From an uncultured Spirochaetaceae bacterium (lineage in GTDB: Bacteria > Spirochaetota > Spirochaetia > Treponematales > Treponemataceae): a stretch of 64,000 bases of DNA. The stretch spans positions 43,926 to 107,925 of the forward strand of contig CADCBK010000002.1 in assembly GCA_902799665.1 (NCBI GenBank), read 5' to 3'. Of this stretch, positions 35,020 to 42,997 are shown in pieces. The notes beneath the pieces are model-generated. The model worked only from the letters and a program-made list of their open reading frames with translations, searched no databases and was not told the origin of the DNA. The position numbers and the translations under genes were made by a program. The stretch's first letter is position 1. Every line of letters begins with the position of its first letter.

Positions 35020-36507
35020 ATGAGCAAAGCTTCGATTATCATCGAAAAAAATTTCAAGGTCGCCGACGTTGACGACAGGCTGTTCAGTTCTTTCATCGAA
35101 CATCTTGGACGCGCGGTTTACACGGGAATCTACGAGCCGGGCCACAAGGAAGCCGACGAGCAAGGCTTTAGAAAGGACGTGATAAATCTTGTCCGCGAGC
35201 TTAACGTTTCGCTCGTCCGCTATCCGGGCGGAAATTTTCTTTCGGGCTACAAGTGGACGGACGGAATCGGACCGCGCGACCAGCGGCCAAAGCGCTTGGA
35301 CTTGGCCTGGAAGACAATCGAGTCAAACCAAATCGGCATAGACGAATTTTACGATTGGTCAAAAAAAGCCGGAACCGGAATAATGGGCGCCGTCAACATG
35401 GGAACGGGAACGCCCAGGGAAGCCGGCGAGCTTTTGGAATACTGCAACTTTCCGGGCGGAACGGCATGGAGCGACCTTAGAAAGAAAAACGGCCACGCCG
35501 AGCCCTACGGAATAAAAACCTGGTGCATCGGAAACGAAATGGACGGCCCCTGGCAGATTTGCCACTTGGACGCGGTTGACTACGGAAAGAAGGCCCGCGA
35601 GACGGCCAAGATAATGAAGTGGATTGACGACTCGCTGGAGCTAGTCGCCTGCGGAAGCGCCTCATCCGCCCTTCCAACCTTCCCCGAATGGGACAGAATC
35701 GTCCTTGAGCAAACTTACGAGCATATCGACTACCTTTCGCTGCACAGGTACTACGAGAACCTTGGAAACGACGACGACTTCTTGGCTTCGTTTGTGGACA
35801 TGAATTCTTTTATCCACACAGTGACAGCCACCGCCGACTACGTAAAGGCCTTAAAGCGCAGCAAAAAAACGGTGAACCTTTCGTTTGACGAATGGAACGT
35901 TTGGTACCAGCAAAAGCAGCAGCCGCACGGCTGGGAAGAAGTTCCCGCGCTGCTTGAAGACCGCTACTCGCTGCTCGACGCCTTGGTTTTTGGCGGCTTG
36001 GGAATAACGCTTTTGAACAATTGCGACCGCGTGAAAATCGCCTGCCTCGCGCAGCTGGTCAACGTAATCGCGCCAATCTTCACGATGAAAGGCGGCAGCG
36101 TCATACGGCAAACGATTTTCTGGCCCTTCAAGCACCTTTCGGTCTTTGGCCGCGGAACGGTGTTAAAGCCGGTGGTCAAAGCCGCGACAAAAGAAACCTG
36201 TTACGGAGACACGCCGGTTTTGGCCACGGCCGTGGTTCACTCGGAAGAAAAGCAGGAAGTCACAGTCTTCTGCCTGAACATCGACAAAAAGCAAAGCCAG
36301 GAATTAAAGCTTGAGCTGCGCGACTTCCCCCAGATGAAAATGATTGAACATATCGTTTTGACAGGGAACGACCTCAACGCCATCAACAGCTTTGAAAAGC
36401 CCGACAACGTCGCGCCCCGCTCCCTTCCCGTCGTCAACGGCGAAAACGGAGCCTTTAGCGTGGACATAGAAAAGCTTTCATGGAATGTCTTGAGATTTAA
36501 GTATTAA
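35020..36507 (+). CDS. Alpha-L-arabinofuranosidase, GH51
   Basis: 495 aa, the usual size. Removes terminal arabinose from arabinan/arabinoxylan oligosaccharides by the retaining mechanism. The acid/base Glu173 stands in GNEMDGPW and the nucleophile Glu291 in SFDEWNVW; positions match characterised GH51 enzymes closely. No signal peptide, so it acts in the cytoplasm on imported oligosaccharides. Strong ribosome site (GGAGG). It points to plant-fibre use by the host organism. Confidence 0.95.
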   Translation: MSKASIIIEKNFKVADVDDRLFSSFIEHLGRAVYTGIYEPGHKEADEQGFRKDVINLVRELNVSLVRYPGGNFLSGYKWTDGIGPRDQRPKRLDLAWKTIESNQIGIDEFYDWSKKAGTGIMGAVNMGTGTPREAGELLEYCNFPGGTAWSDLRKKNGHAEPYGIKTWCIGNEMDGPWQICHLDAVDYGKKARETAKIMKWIDDSLELVACGSASSALPTFPEWDRIVLEQTYEHIDYLSLHRYYENLGNDDDFLASFVDMNSFIHTVTATADYVKALKRSKKTVNLSFDEWNVWYQQKQQPHGWEEVPALLEDRYSLLDALVFGGLGITLLNNCDRVKIACLAQLVNVIAPIFTMKGGSVIRQTIFWPFKHLSVFGRGTVLKPVVKAATKETCYGDTPVLATAVVHSEEKQEVTVFCLNIDKKQSQELKLELRDFPQMKMIEHIVLTGNDLNAINSFEKPDNVAPRSLPVVNGENGAFSVDIEKLSWNVLRFKY

Positions 36508-36533
36508 AAAAAGCCGCCCCGTAATGGAGCGGC
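36505..36533. terminator. Bidirectional terminator
   Basis: GCCGCCCC-GTAAT-GGAGCGGC (36513-36533) between convergent genes, with a 7-base A-run before it that gives TTTTTTT on the minus strand and a short CTTT on the plus strand. Best as terminator of the fusA-RecA-like unit. Confidence 0.75.
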
Positions 36534-36556
36534 CTTTACAGCAAGCAACGCCTGCC

Positions 36557-37231
36557 TTACTTTGTCATCAACATCGTCTTGGAATCCAAGTTGACGCTGC
36601 CGACGTTCTCGTTTGAGTGTTCCTTAAGAACGTTCAAGCTGAGGTTTCCGCCGGCGGCTTCGATGTGGGCCACGACGGCAAAGTAAGAAACGATTTCTGA
36701 GCGGACGCTGTCAAGCAACTTGTTGCTTTCCTTTGTGTCGCTGAACCATACGGTAATCTTTTCGTCCTTGGCAAAGTCGGCGACGGCGGCGATATCGTTC
36801 TTGGAAATCTTGTCCAAGTCCAAGCCGTCGATTACCAAAGCCTTAACGTTGATACCGCCGCTCTTCAAAGCGCCGATAGTGTTGATTACTTTGGGCAAAG
36901 TGAACGATTCCTGGTTAAAGTTCAAAATCGTGCGGTCGCGCATGATTTCGTCCTTCAACTCGGAAGCGTTTGAAATGTTCTTTTTCTTGGCGATTTCGCT
37001 GAACACGCTAGAATACCAAGAAATCACGTTTGACGAGTGCTGGTCAAAAGAAACGTGAACCAAGGGATTTCCGGCCAAAAGCGAATCCATTCCAAACTGA
37101 ACCAAAACGGAAGTCTTTCCCAAACCCTTCTTAGCTGTCACCAATCCAAGCTCGCCTTCCTTAAGGCCGCCGTTGGAGGCCTCGTCAAAAAAGCGAATCG
37201 GGCTTGATTTATACAAATCATTCTTATCCAT
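36557..37231 (-). CDS. RecA/KaiC-like P-loop ATPase of unknown role
   Basis: 224 aa. Walker A AKKGLGKTS (about residues 33-41), Walker B-like ALVIDGLDL, and an FSDTKES stretch, as in the RecA/RadA/KaiC fold. There is no DNA-binding or zinc extension, so it is not RecA or RadA. It follows fusA by 11 bases and has a good ribosome site (AAGGAG), so it is probably co-expressed with EF-G; a link to translation is a guess. Conserved uncharacterised proteins of this kind occur in Treponema. Confidence 0.75.
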   Translation of the reverse strand: MDKNDLYKSSPIRFFDEASNGGLKEGELGLVTAKKGLGKTSVLVQFGMDSLLAGNPLVHVSFDQHSSNVISWYSSVFSEIAKKKNISNASELKDEIMRDRTILNFNQESFTLPKVINTIGALKSGGINVKALVIDGLDLDKISKNDIAAVADFAKDEKITVWFSDTKESNKLLDSVRSEIVSYFAVVAHIEAAGGNLSLNVLKEHSNENVGSVNLDSKTMLMTK

Positions 37232-37242
37232 TGCAAGTCTCC

Positions 37243-39324
37243 TTATTTTTGAGCGGCCTTGCGCTCTTCCTGATACTTCTTCTTCAATTCGTCAGAAACG
37301 GCGTTAGGAACTTTTCCGTACTTGAGGAATTCCATCGTGAACTCGGCCTTGCCCTGTGTTGAAGAACGAAGGATTGTAGAGAAGCCGAACATTTCAGAGA
37401 GAGGAACTTCAGCGTTTACAGTAGAAGTGTTGTTCTCATCGGTTGTGTCGATGATAACGCCGCGGCGCTGGTTGATAAGGCCGAACATATTTCCCTGGAA
37501 CTCAGTCGGTCCTGAAATTGAAACCTTCATGATCGGTTCCAAAATGCAGGGGCCGGCCTTTTCGTAGCCTTCGCGGAAGGCGCCGATGGCGGCTGTCTGG
37601 AAGGCGATGTCGCTTGAGTCTACCGGGTGGTACTGGCCGTCGTTGATTGTGCAGCGAACGTTAACTACAGGAGCTCCGATCAAAGAACCCTGCTGCATCG
37701 CGCGCTTAAAGCCCTTGTCGCAAGACGGAATGTATTCGTTGGGAATAGCGCCGCCCTTGATTGAGTCAACAAACTCGTACTCTTTGTCTTCGCACGGTTC
37801 CATAAAGCCGGCAACGCGTCCGTACTGTCCCGAACCACCTGTCTGCTTTTTGTGGGTGTAGTTGAAGTCGGCTCTCTTTGTGATTGTCTCGCGGTAAGCT
37901 ACCTGAGGAGCGCCTGTCTCAACCTCGCACTTGTATTCGCGCTTCATGCGCTCTACGTAAACGGCAAGGTGCAACTCGCCCATTCCCTTGATGATGGTCT
38001 CGTTTGATTCGGGATCCATGTATGTCTGGAATGTCGGGTCTTCCTTTGTAAAGCGGTTCAAGGCCTTTGACATCTGGGCCGCGGCGTTCTTGTCCTTGGG
38101 TTTGATAGACAAAGAGATAACCGGGTTGGGAACGTACATAGAAGCCATTGAAACGTTCAATCCGCCAGAAGTGAATGTGTCGCCAGAAGCGCAGTCAACG
38201 CCGAACAAGGCAACGATGTCGCCCGCGCCGGCTTCGTTGATGTCTTCCATCTGGGCGGCGTTCATGCGGACAAGGCGGCCTACCTTAAAGCGCTTGCGGC
38301 TGCGAGTGTTGTAAAGCTCGTCGCCCTTTACGATGCGGCCCTGGTAGATGCGGGTGTATGTAAGCTGGCCGTACTGGCCGTCGTCCAATTTGAACGCCAA
38401 GGCGACAGTCGGCTTTGAGTCGTCTGAAACCAATTCGATTTCGGCTTCGTTGTTGTCCAAGTCAAGGGCAACGTTCTTAACTTCCGTCGGATCGGGAAGG
38501 TAGCGGATAACGCCGTCAAGCAAGGGCTGGATACCCTTGTTCATGTGGGCTGAACCGCAGAACACGCCAACAAACTGCTCGGCCAAAGTGCCTTTGCGGA
38601 TGGCGGCGATGATTTCTTCTTCTGTCTCAGTTCCTTCAAGAACGTGCTCCATCAAAGTGTCGTCGAACATAGAAGCGGCCTCGACCAATTCCTGGCGGTA
38701 CTTCTCGACGTCGTCCTTCATGTGGGCGGGAACTTCGGCGTAGCGGAGCTCGTTTCCGTCGTGGCCTTCAAAGTAAATGGCCTTGCGGCTGATGAGGTCA
38801 ACGACGCCTTCAAGCTTGTCTTCCAAGCCGATGGGCAATTCCATCATGTAAGCGTTGAGTCCCAACTTTTCGCGAATCTGCATGCGGACGCGAAGCGGGT
38901 TGGCTCCCTGGCGGTCGCACTTGTTGACGAAAGCAACGCGGGGAACATGATAGCGCTTAAGCTGGCGGTCTACAGTGATTGACTGAGACTGAACGCCGGC
39001 GACAGCGCACAAAATCATGATGGCGCCGTCAAGAACGCGCAATGAGCGCTCTACTTCTACCGTAAAGTCTACGTGGCCGGGGGTGTCGATTACGTTGATT
39101 GTGTAATCCTTCCACTGAACCTGTGTGGCCGCTGACTGGATTGTGATTCCGCGCTCGCGTTCCAATTCCATTGAATCCATAACAGCGCCGACGCCGTCCT
39201 TTCCGCGGACTTCGTGAATCTGGTGAATCTTGTTGCAGTAGAACAAGATGCGTTCCGTTGTTGTGGTTTTTCCAGAGTCAATGTGGGCGCTGATACCGAT
39301 ATTTCTCATTTTAGAAATATCCAT
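37243..39324 (-). CDS. fusA: Elongation factor G, mitochondrial-EFG1-like type
   Basis: 693 aa from the ATG at 39324 ([20 protein letters not shown]), chosen for the GAGAGG site and family N-terminus. The P-loop reads AHIDSGKTT with Ile where classical EF-G has Val, and the following block [20 protein letters not shown] is almost that of mitochondrial EFG1. Switch and domain IV (GQYGRV) motifs are intact. Spirochaetes are known to have paired mitochondrial-like EF-Gs, one for translocation and one for ribosome recycling; this looks like the translocase. The usual rpsL-rpsG neighbours are absent. Confidence 0.96.
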   Translation of the reverse strand: MDISKMRNIGISAHIDSGKTTTTERILFYCNKIHQIHEVRGKDGVGAVMDSMELERERGITIQSAATQVQWKDYTINVIDTPGHVDFTVEVERSLRVLDGAIMILCAVAGVQSQSITVDRQLKRYHVPRVAFVNKCDRQGANPLRVRMQIREKLGLNAYMMELPIGLEDKLEGVVDLISRKAIYFEGHDGNELRYAEVPAHMKDDVEKYRQELVEAASMFDDTLMEHVLEGTETEEEIIAAIRKGTLAEQFVGVFCGSAHMNKGIQPLLDGVIRYLPDPTEVKNVALDLDNNEAEIELVSDDSKPTVALAFKLDDGQYGQLTYTRIYQGRIVKGDELYNTRSRKRFKVGRLVRMNAAQMEDINEAGAGDIVALFGVDCASGDTFTSGGLNVSMASMYVPNPVISLSIKPKDKNAAAQMSKALNRFTKEDPTFQTYMDPESNETIIKGMGELHLAVYVERMKREYKCEVETGAPQVAYRETITKRADFNYTHKKQTGGSGQYGRVAGFMEPCEDKEYEFVDSIKGGAIPNEYIPSCDKGFKRAMQQGSLIGAPVVNVRCTINDGQYHPVDSSDIAFQTAAIGAFREGYEKAGPCILEPIMKVSISGPTEFQGNMFGLINQRRGVIIDTTDENNTSTVNAEVPLSEMFGFSTILRSSTQGKAEFTMEFLKYGKVPNAVSDELKKKYQEERKAAQK

Positions 39325-39368
39325 AGTATTACCTCTCAAAAAAAATTTCTTAAAAGTATAGTTAGACA

Positions 39369-39397
39369 ATTATAGTGAATTCGGGGCGTTTATTCAA
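39369..39397 (-). promoter_or_regulatory. Promoter of fusA
   Basis: TTGAAT (39392-39397), 17 bases, TATAAT (39369-39374) on the minus strand; leader of about 38 bases. It lies between the fusA start and the stop of the upstream gene. Confidence 0.7.
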
Positions 39398-39415
39398 GTC
39401 ATTGCCGATATTTTT

Positions 39416-41071
39416 TTACAAGCTGAGCGGAAAGGCCGCCGACACGCTGGCGTTTAGGCGGACGCATTTTAGGCGGAACAAAAAGCTGGCGGCGGCGGAC
39501 GGCGTGAATTTTGCCGTTCCGCTCTTTTGGCTGGCCTCAAAGGCGGCCCACACGGAGGAGACAAACGAGTTGCGCGGATAATAGGCCGCCTTTAGCCGCT
39601 CGGTCCATTCCCGCTTTGACCAATCCAATTCCGGCTGGAATGAGGCGCCGCCGCTTATGGCAAGGCGGCCAACGCTTTTGGCGGAAGAACCGCGCGGCGA
39701 GCCGTCTTTTACGCCCAAAAACGAATGCAAATAGTAAAAAGACGCTGAGATTTTGGCTAAAGGCGGCGCCTTTTCTTGGCCGGGATTTTCCTTTAGGACA
39801 AACGGACCTGCGCTTGCGGCCAGCCTTAGCGAATCCCGTTTGGCGCAAACCTTAAAGCCCGCCGCGGCCTTGGCCTCCAAGGAGCGGCGTGAAGACTTTT
39901 TTTCCCAGTCCTTTATTTGCTCCTCCAAAAAGCCGCCTAAGCCCAACTGAACCGCAGCGCCGTTTTTTGTCTTAAAAGCGATTTGCGGCGTGATTTTAGC
40001 CTGCCAGTTTTTTTTGCTTTCCTTGCCGTTGGCCGCCGTCCAGGGCGCCTTTCGCGCGGCAAAAAGATTGTCGCTTGCAAAGAAAGCCGCTGCCAATGAA
40101 AAAATTCCCGCCTCAAAAAGCAGCTCCTGCGCGAAAGCCGAGCGGCCCAAACTGGCAGGGCTTTCGGCGACAGAAAAAGTCGTCCTGCTTTTTACAAAGG
40201 GAATCTCGACGCAAAGGTCGGCGGCCGCGGCGCTGTAAAGCTCGCTCTTCCAAATCGGAACGGAATCAAACCAGTCAAAGGCGGCCTCGCCACTTTCCTC
40301 AAAATAACGGCGGGCAAAAAGAATTCCTCCCGTAAGCTTAAAAAAATTCATGTAAAAAAGGCCGCCCCTGGCGCTTGCCAAAAAGGGCGCCTTGCCGGGG
40401 TCGGACTGGTTTTCGCTTATGGCAAATTCCGCCTTTACAGGCATAAAGCGAATCGTGTCCGAACCATAGTCTTTTGGCAAGGCAAGGCTTGCCGCGGCGT
40501 AAAAGGAATTTTCCTGCGGGCTTGAAGACTTTGTGGGCAAGGACGCAAGCAAGGCGCCCGAATCGGACAGGCTAAAGGCGAAGGGGCTTGCGCTTGCGGC
40601 AAAGGGCGCGATTCTTTTTTGCGTGTAAAGCTTTAATGAGCCCAGCGAAAATTTTGTCTTTAACGTTTTTTGCCATTTTGAAAAATCCATCGACACGCTG
40701 TAGCGCCGCCTGTCAAAAATCCTTTCATAGTCGCCAAAAGCGTTCGCGGGCCACAATTCGCCGCCGCCAATTTTTTTGCTGGAATTAAATAGGCGAAGCT
40801 CAAACGCGTCCCAATTGAATTTCAGTCCATGGCTAAAAGCGTAGGAAGAATCCCGTAAAATTTCGCCCTGGCAATTTTTGCTTGCGTAAAACGAGAGCGA
40901 CCAATAAAGGTTCAAAAGCGGCGGCGGCGAGGCGGGCGCCTCGATTGCAGCCGGAGGCGGCTCCAAAATTTTTGGCGCCGGTTTTTCGTCCGGCTGCGGC
41001 TTGCAAAAAAAGGCAGGCGACAAAAAGACAAGCGCGGCAAGGGCAAGCGCTTTTTGAATCAATCTCTTCAT
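39416..41071 (-). CDS. Probable outer-membrane beta-barrel protein
   Basis: 551 aa from the ATG at 41071. Signal peptide MKRLIQKALALAALVFLSPA, a Pro-rich linker (about 27-50), and then many alternating hydrophobic/aromatic strands (FYAAASLALP, GLFYMNFFKLTGGILF, LKAAYYPRNS) with the sequence ending in ASVSAAFPLSL, a typical barrel end. Ala/Lys/Ser-rich composition. No family recognised; an uncharacterised spirochaete porin or surface barrel is likely. Confidence 0.65.
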   Translation of the reverse strand: MKRLIQKALALAALVFLSPAFFCKPQPDEKPAPKILEPPPAAIEAPASPPPLLNLYWSLSFYASKNCQGEILRDSSYAFSHGLKFNWDAFELRLFNSSKKIGGGELWPANAFGDYERIFDRRRYSVSMDFSKWQKTLKTKFSLGSLKLYTQKRIAPFAASASPFAFSLSDSGALLASLPTKSSSPQENSFYAAASLALPKDYGSDTIRFMPVKAEFAISENQSDPGKAPFLASARGGLFYMNFFKLTGGILFARRYFEESGEAAFDWFDSVPIWKSELYSAAAADLCVEIPFVKSRTTFSVAESPASLGRSAFAQELLFEAGIFSLAAAFFASDNLFAARKAPWTAANGKESKKNWQAKITPQIAFKTKNGAAVQLGLGGFLEEQIKDWEKKSSRRSLEAKAAAGFKVCAKRDSLRLAASAGPFVLKENPGQEKAPPLAKISASFYYLHSFLGVKDGSPRGSSAKSVGRLAISGGASFQPELDWSKREWTERLKAAYYPRNSFVSSVWAAFEASQKSGTAKFTPSAAASFLFRLKCVRLNASVSAAFPLSL

Positions 41072-41140
41072 ACATATAAGATAGACTTTTTTTTGCAAAG
41101 TTTTGCGTTTTTTTTAAATCTTTTTTGAAAAAAAGCGAAA

Positions 41141-41174
41141 AAAAAAATCGCCGCGATGAAAGCGGCGATTTTTT
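41141..41174. terminator. Bidirectional terminator after pflA
   Basis: AATCGCCGC (41146-41154) pairs with GCGGCGATT (41162-41170), with a long A-run on one side and a T-run on the other, so it works in both directions. It should end the pflB-pflA region transcripts. Confidence 0.8.
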
Positions 41175-41218
41175 GAGCGGCGCTAACGGCGCGAAAGCTT
41201 AGGCTTTAAAAGCCTTGA

Positions 41219-41277
41219 GGCCGCCGCAGTCTTGGGCTTGCCAACACGCGCCGGCCGCCGCAATCTTAGGCTTGCAA
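41219..41277 (-). repeat. Dispersed repeat, intergenic pair (copies 7-8)
   Basis: Two copies on the minus strand at 41253-41277 (TTGCAAGCCTAAGATTGCGG then CGGCC) and 41219-41242 (GGCAAGCCCAAGACTGCGGC then GGCC), about 35 bases apart, between pflA and its terminator. Here the repeat is not translated. The neighbourhood (41175-41218) also holds the palindrome AGGCTTTTAAAGCCT. Confidence 0.75.
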
Positions 41278-41290
41278 GCAATCGCCCCGC

Positions 41291-42040
41291 CTACTTTTTC
41301 CAAGCGTCATAGGCCTCGCATTCCAAAATGCGGCGCGCGTTTTGAACCCGTTCCGCCGTAGGAGAAGGAACTCCCTCCAAACGGTAGGGAATGCCAAGCT
41401 CCTTGTACTTTGCCACGCCAAGCGTGTGGTACGGAAGAACTTCGACGCGCTCAACGTTATGAAGCGAGCGGATAAAGTCGCGCGTTCTTTCCAAATACTC
41501 GTCCTTGTCGCTGACTCCGGGAACCAAAACGTGGCGGATCCATATCGGCTTTTTGATTTGGTCAAGGTAGCGGAACATTTTAATGATGTTGTCGTTGCCC
41601 TGCCCCGTAAGCTCCTTGTGCTCAATCGGGTCGATGTGCTTGATGTCCATCAGCAAAAGGTCGGTCACTTGCATGAGCGCCTGGAATTTTTCAAACCATT
41701 CGCCTTGGTCGCTAAAGGGGCCGCCCGAGGTGTCGATGCAAGTGTGGACGTTCTCTTTTTTTGCCAGCGTAAAAAAATCCAGCAAAAAGTCCAGCTGCAT
41801 CAGAGGCTCGCCGCCTGACACCGTGATTCCGCCCTTTTTTCCCCAGTAGGAACGGTCCTTTACCGCGTCCTGCAAAAGGCTGGCCGCAGACATTTTTTTG
41901 CCTTCGTCCATTTTCCATGTGTCGGGGTTGTGGCAGAATTTGCAACGCAGGGGACAGCCGGCGGTGAACACGATGTAGCGCATTCCCGGTCCGTCAACCG
42001 CTCCGAATGATTCTATTGAATGGATGTATCCGTCAGTCAC
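41291..42040 (-). CDS. pflA: Pyruvate formate-lyase activating enzyme
   Basis: 249 aa radical SAM protein with the cluster motif Cys29-xxx-Cys33-xx-Cys36 (GCPLRCKFCHNPDTW), and the PflA stretches GGITVSGGEPLMQ and VLPYHTLG. It installs the glycyl radical in PflB. Its start overlaps the stop of the preceding unknown gene by four bases. pflB lies further upstream on the same strand. Confidence 0.96.
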   Translation of the reverse strand: MTDGYIHSIESFGAVDGPGMRYIVFTAGCPLRCKFCHNPDTWKMDEGKKMSAASLLQDAVKDRSYWGKKGGITVSGGEPLMQLDFLLDFFTLAKKENVHTCIDTSGGPFSDQGEWFEKFQALMQVTDLLLMDIKHIDPIEHKELTGQGNDNIIKMFRYLDQIKKPIWIRHVLVPGVSDKDEYLERTRDFIRSLHNVERVEVLPYHTLGVAKYKELGIPYRLEGVPSPTAERVQNARRILECEAYDAWKK

Positions 42041-42825
42041 TTTGCGTTCTCCGGCTTGTAGTCTATCGGAACGATTTTAATTTGGAAAAGCTCGTTTCCG
42101 TCAACGTCGTTGTAGTTCAAGATGAACCAAACGGTCCTTTCGTAATAATATTCGTTGGAGCCGTCGCTTTTCAACGACTCGATGAAATTTTCCTTGATGA
42201 TTTGCGGAGCGTCGTCAAGCAATTCTTCGTGGCCTTTAATCGTGTAGTTCAAAACCACCTTATGCCAAGAAGAAGCCGCCGAATCCAAGCTTGTCCATTC
42301 GTCTATTTGAACCGGGCATTCCGCGGCGATAGACTTGGCGCAAGTTTCGGCGGCTTTTATGGACTTGAATTCCTTTAGCATAAGCGGAAGGAAGGCGGCG
42401 ACGATTGCGATTCCGGCAAGCCTTAGATAAAAGTTTACGTTAACCGCGCGGCTTTCTTTCGCCGCTTCTTCGGGCTCGGCCTCGGGAGCGGGCAAAGCGG
42501 GATTGGCGTCAAAAAACACTTGCGCGGCGCCTTCCAAGACCTGGCAAATTTTTTCCCACGAATACGGCCAAAGGATTTCCACAAAAGTGAACGTCACCGA
42601 CTGCGTGTCAACTTGGACTCTGGCCTTGTACGGCTTTTGCGCGAATTTTTGCAAGGCCTCGCGCGTTTGGTCCGAAATCTCCGCCGGAGCGCTTACTGTA
42701 AGAATCTTGCAATTGCGGCCGTCGCACAAGCGGACGCGGCTGTTCTTTACCGTTCCAAAAACGAACTGGCCGTCGTCAGACAAATTGAACTTGTCCCTGA
42801 CTTTTTTTATTCCCGGGAAAAGCAT
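42037..42825 (-). CDS. Hypothetical protein with one membrane span
   Basis: 262 aa. A soluble N-terminal part (about 1-125), a charged linker (PEAEPEEAAKES), one hydrophobic segment near residue 135-155 (FYLRLAGIAIVAAFLPLML), and a C-terminal part with conserved-looking WTSLDSAASSWHKVVLNYTI. No family recognised. Overlap with pflA (ATGA) and position after pflB suggest co-expression with the formate pathway; an otherwise unlinked passenger is as likely. Confidence 0.7.
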   Translation of the reverse strand: MLFPGIKKVRDKFNLSDDGQFVFGTVKNSRVRLCDGRNCKILTVSAPAEISDQTREALQKFAQKPYKARVQVDTQSVTFTFVEILWPYSWEKICQVLEGAAQVFFDANPALPAPEAEPEEAAKESRAVNVNFYLRLAGIAIVAAFLPLMLKEFKSIKAAETCAKSIAAECPVQIDEWTSLDSAASSWHKVVLNYTIKGHEELLDDAPQIIKENFIESLKSDGSNEYYYERTVWFILNYNDVDGNELFQIKIVPIDYKPENAK

Positions 42826-42919
42826 TCTTTCTCCTTATTATTTTTTAGTCAAAAAAAGCCGACGACGAAAACCGCCGCCGGCTTTTTGTTCTTAGCAATT
42901 GTTGTATGCCTAACAACCG

Positions 42920-42992
42920 GCGATGTTTTGAGACGCCGCTTTCGGCGGCTCAAAACTCGCGCTTCACAAAATCGCCTAAGCGATTTTGTGAA
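42920..42992 (-). repeat. Double-hairpin module, copy 2
   Basis: After the pflB stop, minus strand: a perfect 13-bp stem TTCACAAAATCGC / GCGATTTTGTGAA (42963-42992, loop of 4), then CGAGTTTTGAG...CTCAAAACATCGC (42920-42959) with an inner CGCCG/CGGCG stem and one A-G mismatch. Flanks match copy 1 after rplJ. Confidence 0.65.
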
Positions 42993-42997
42993 TGCTG

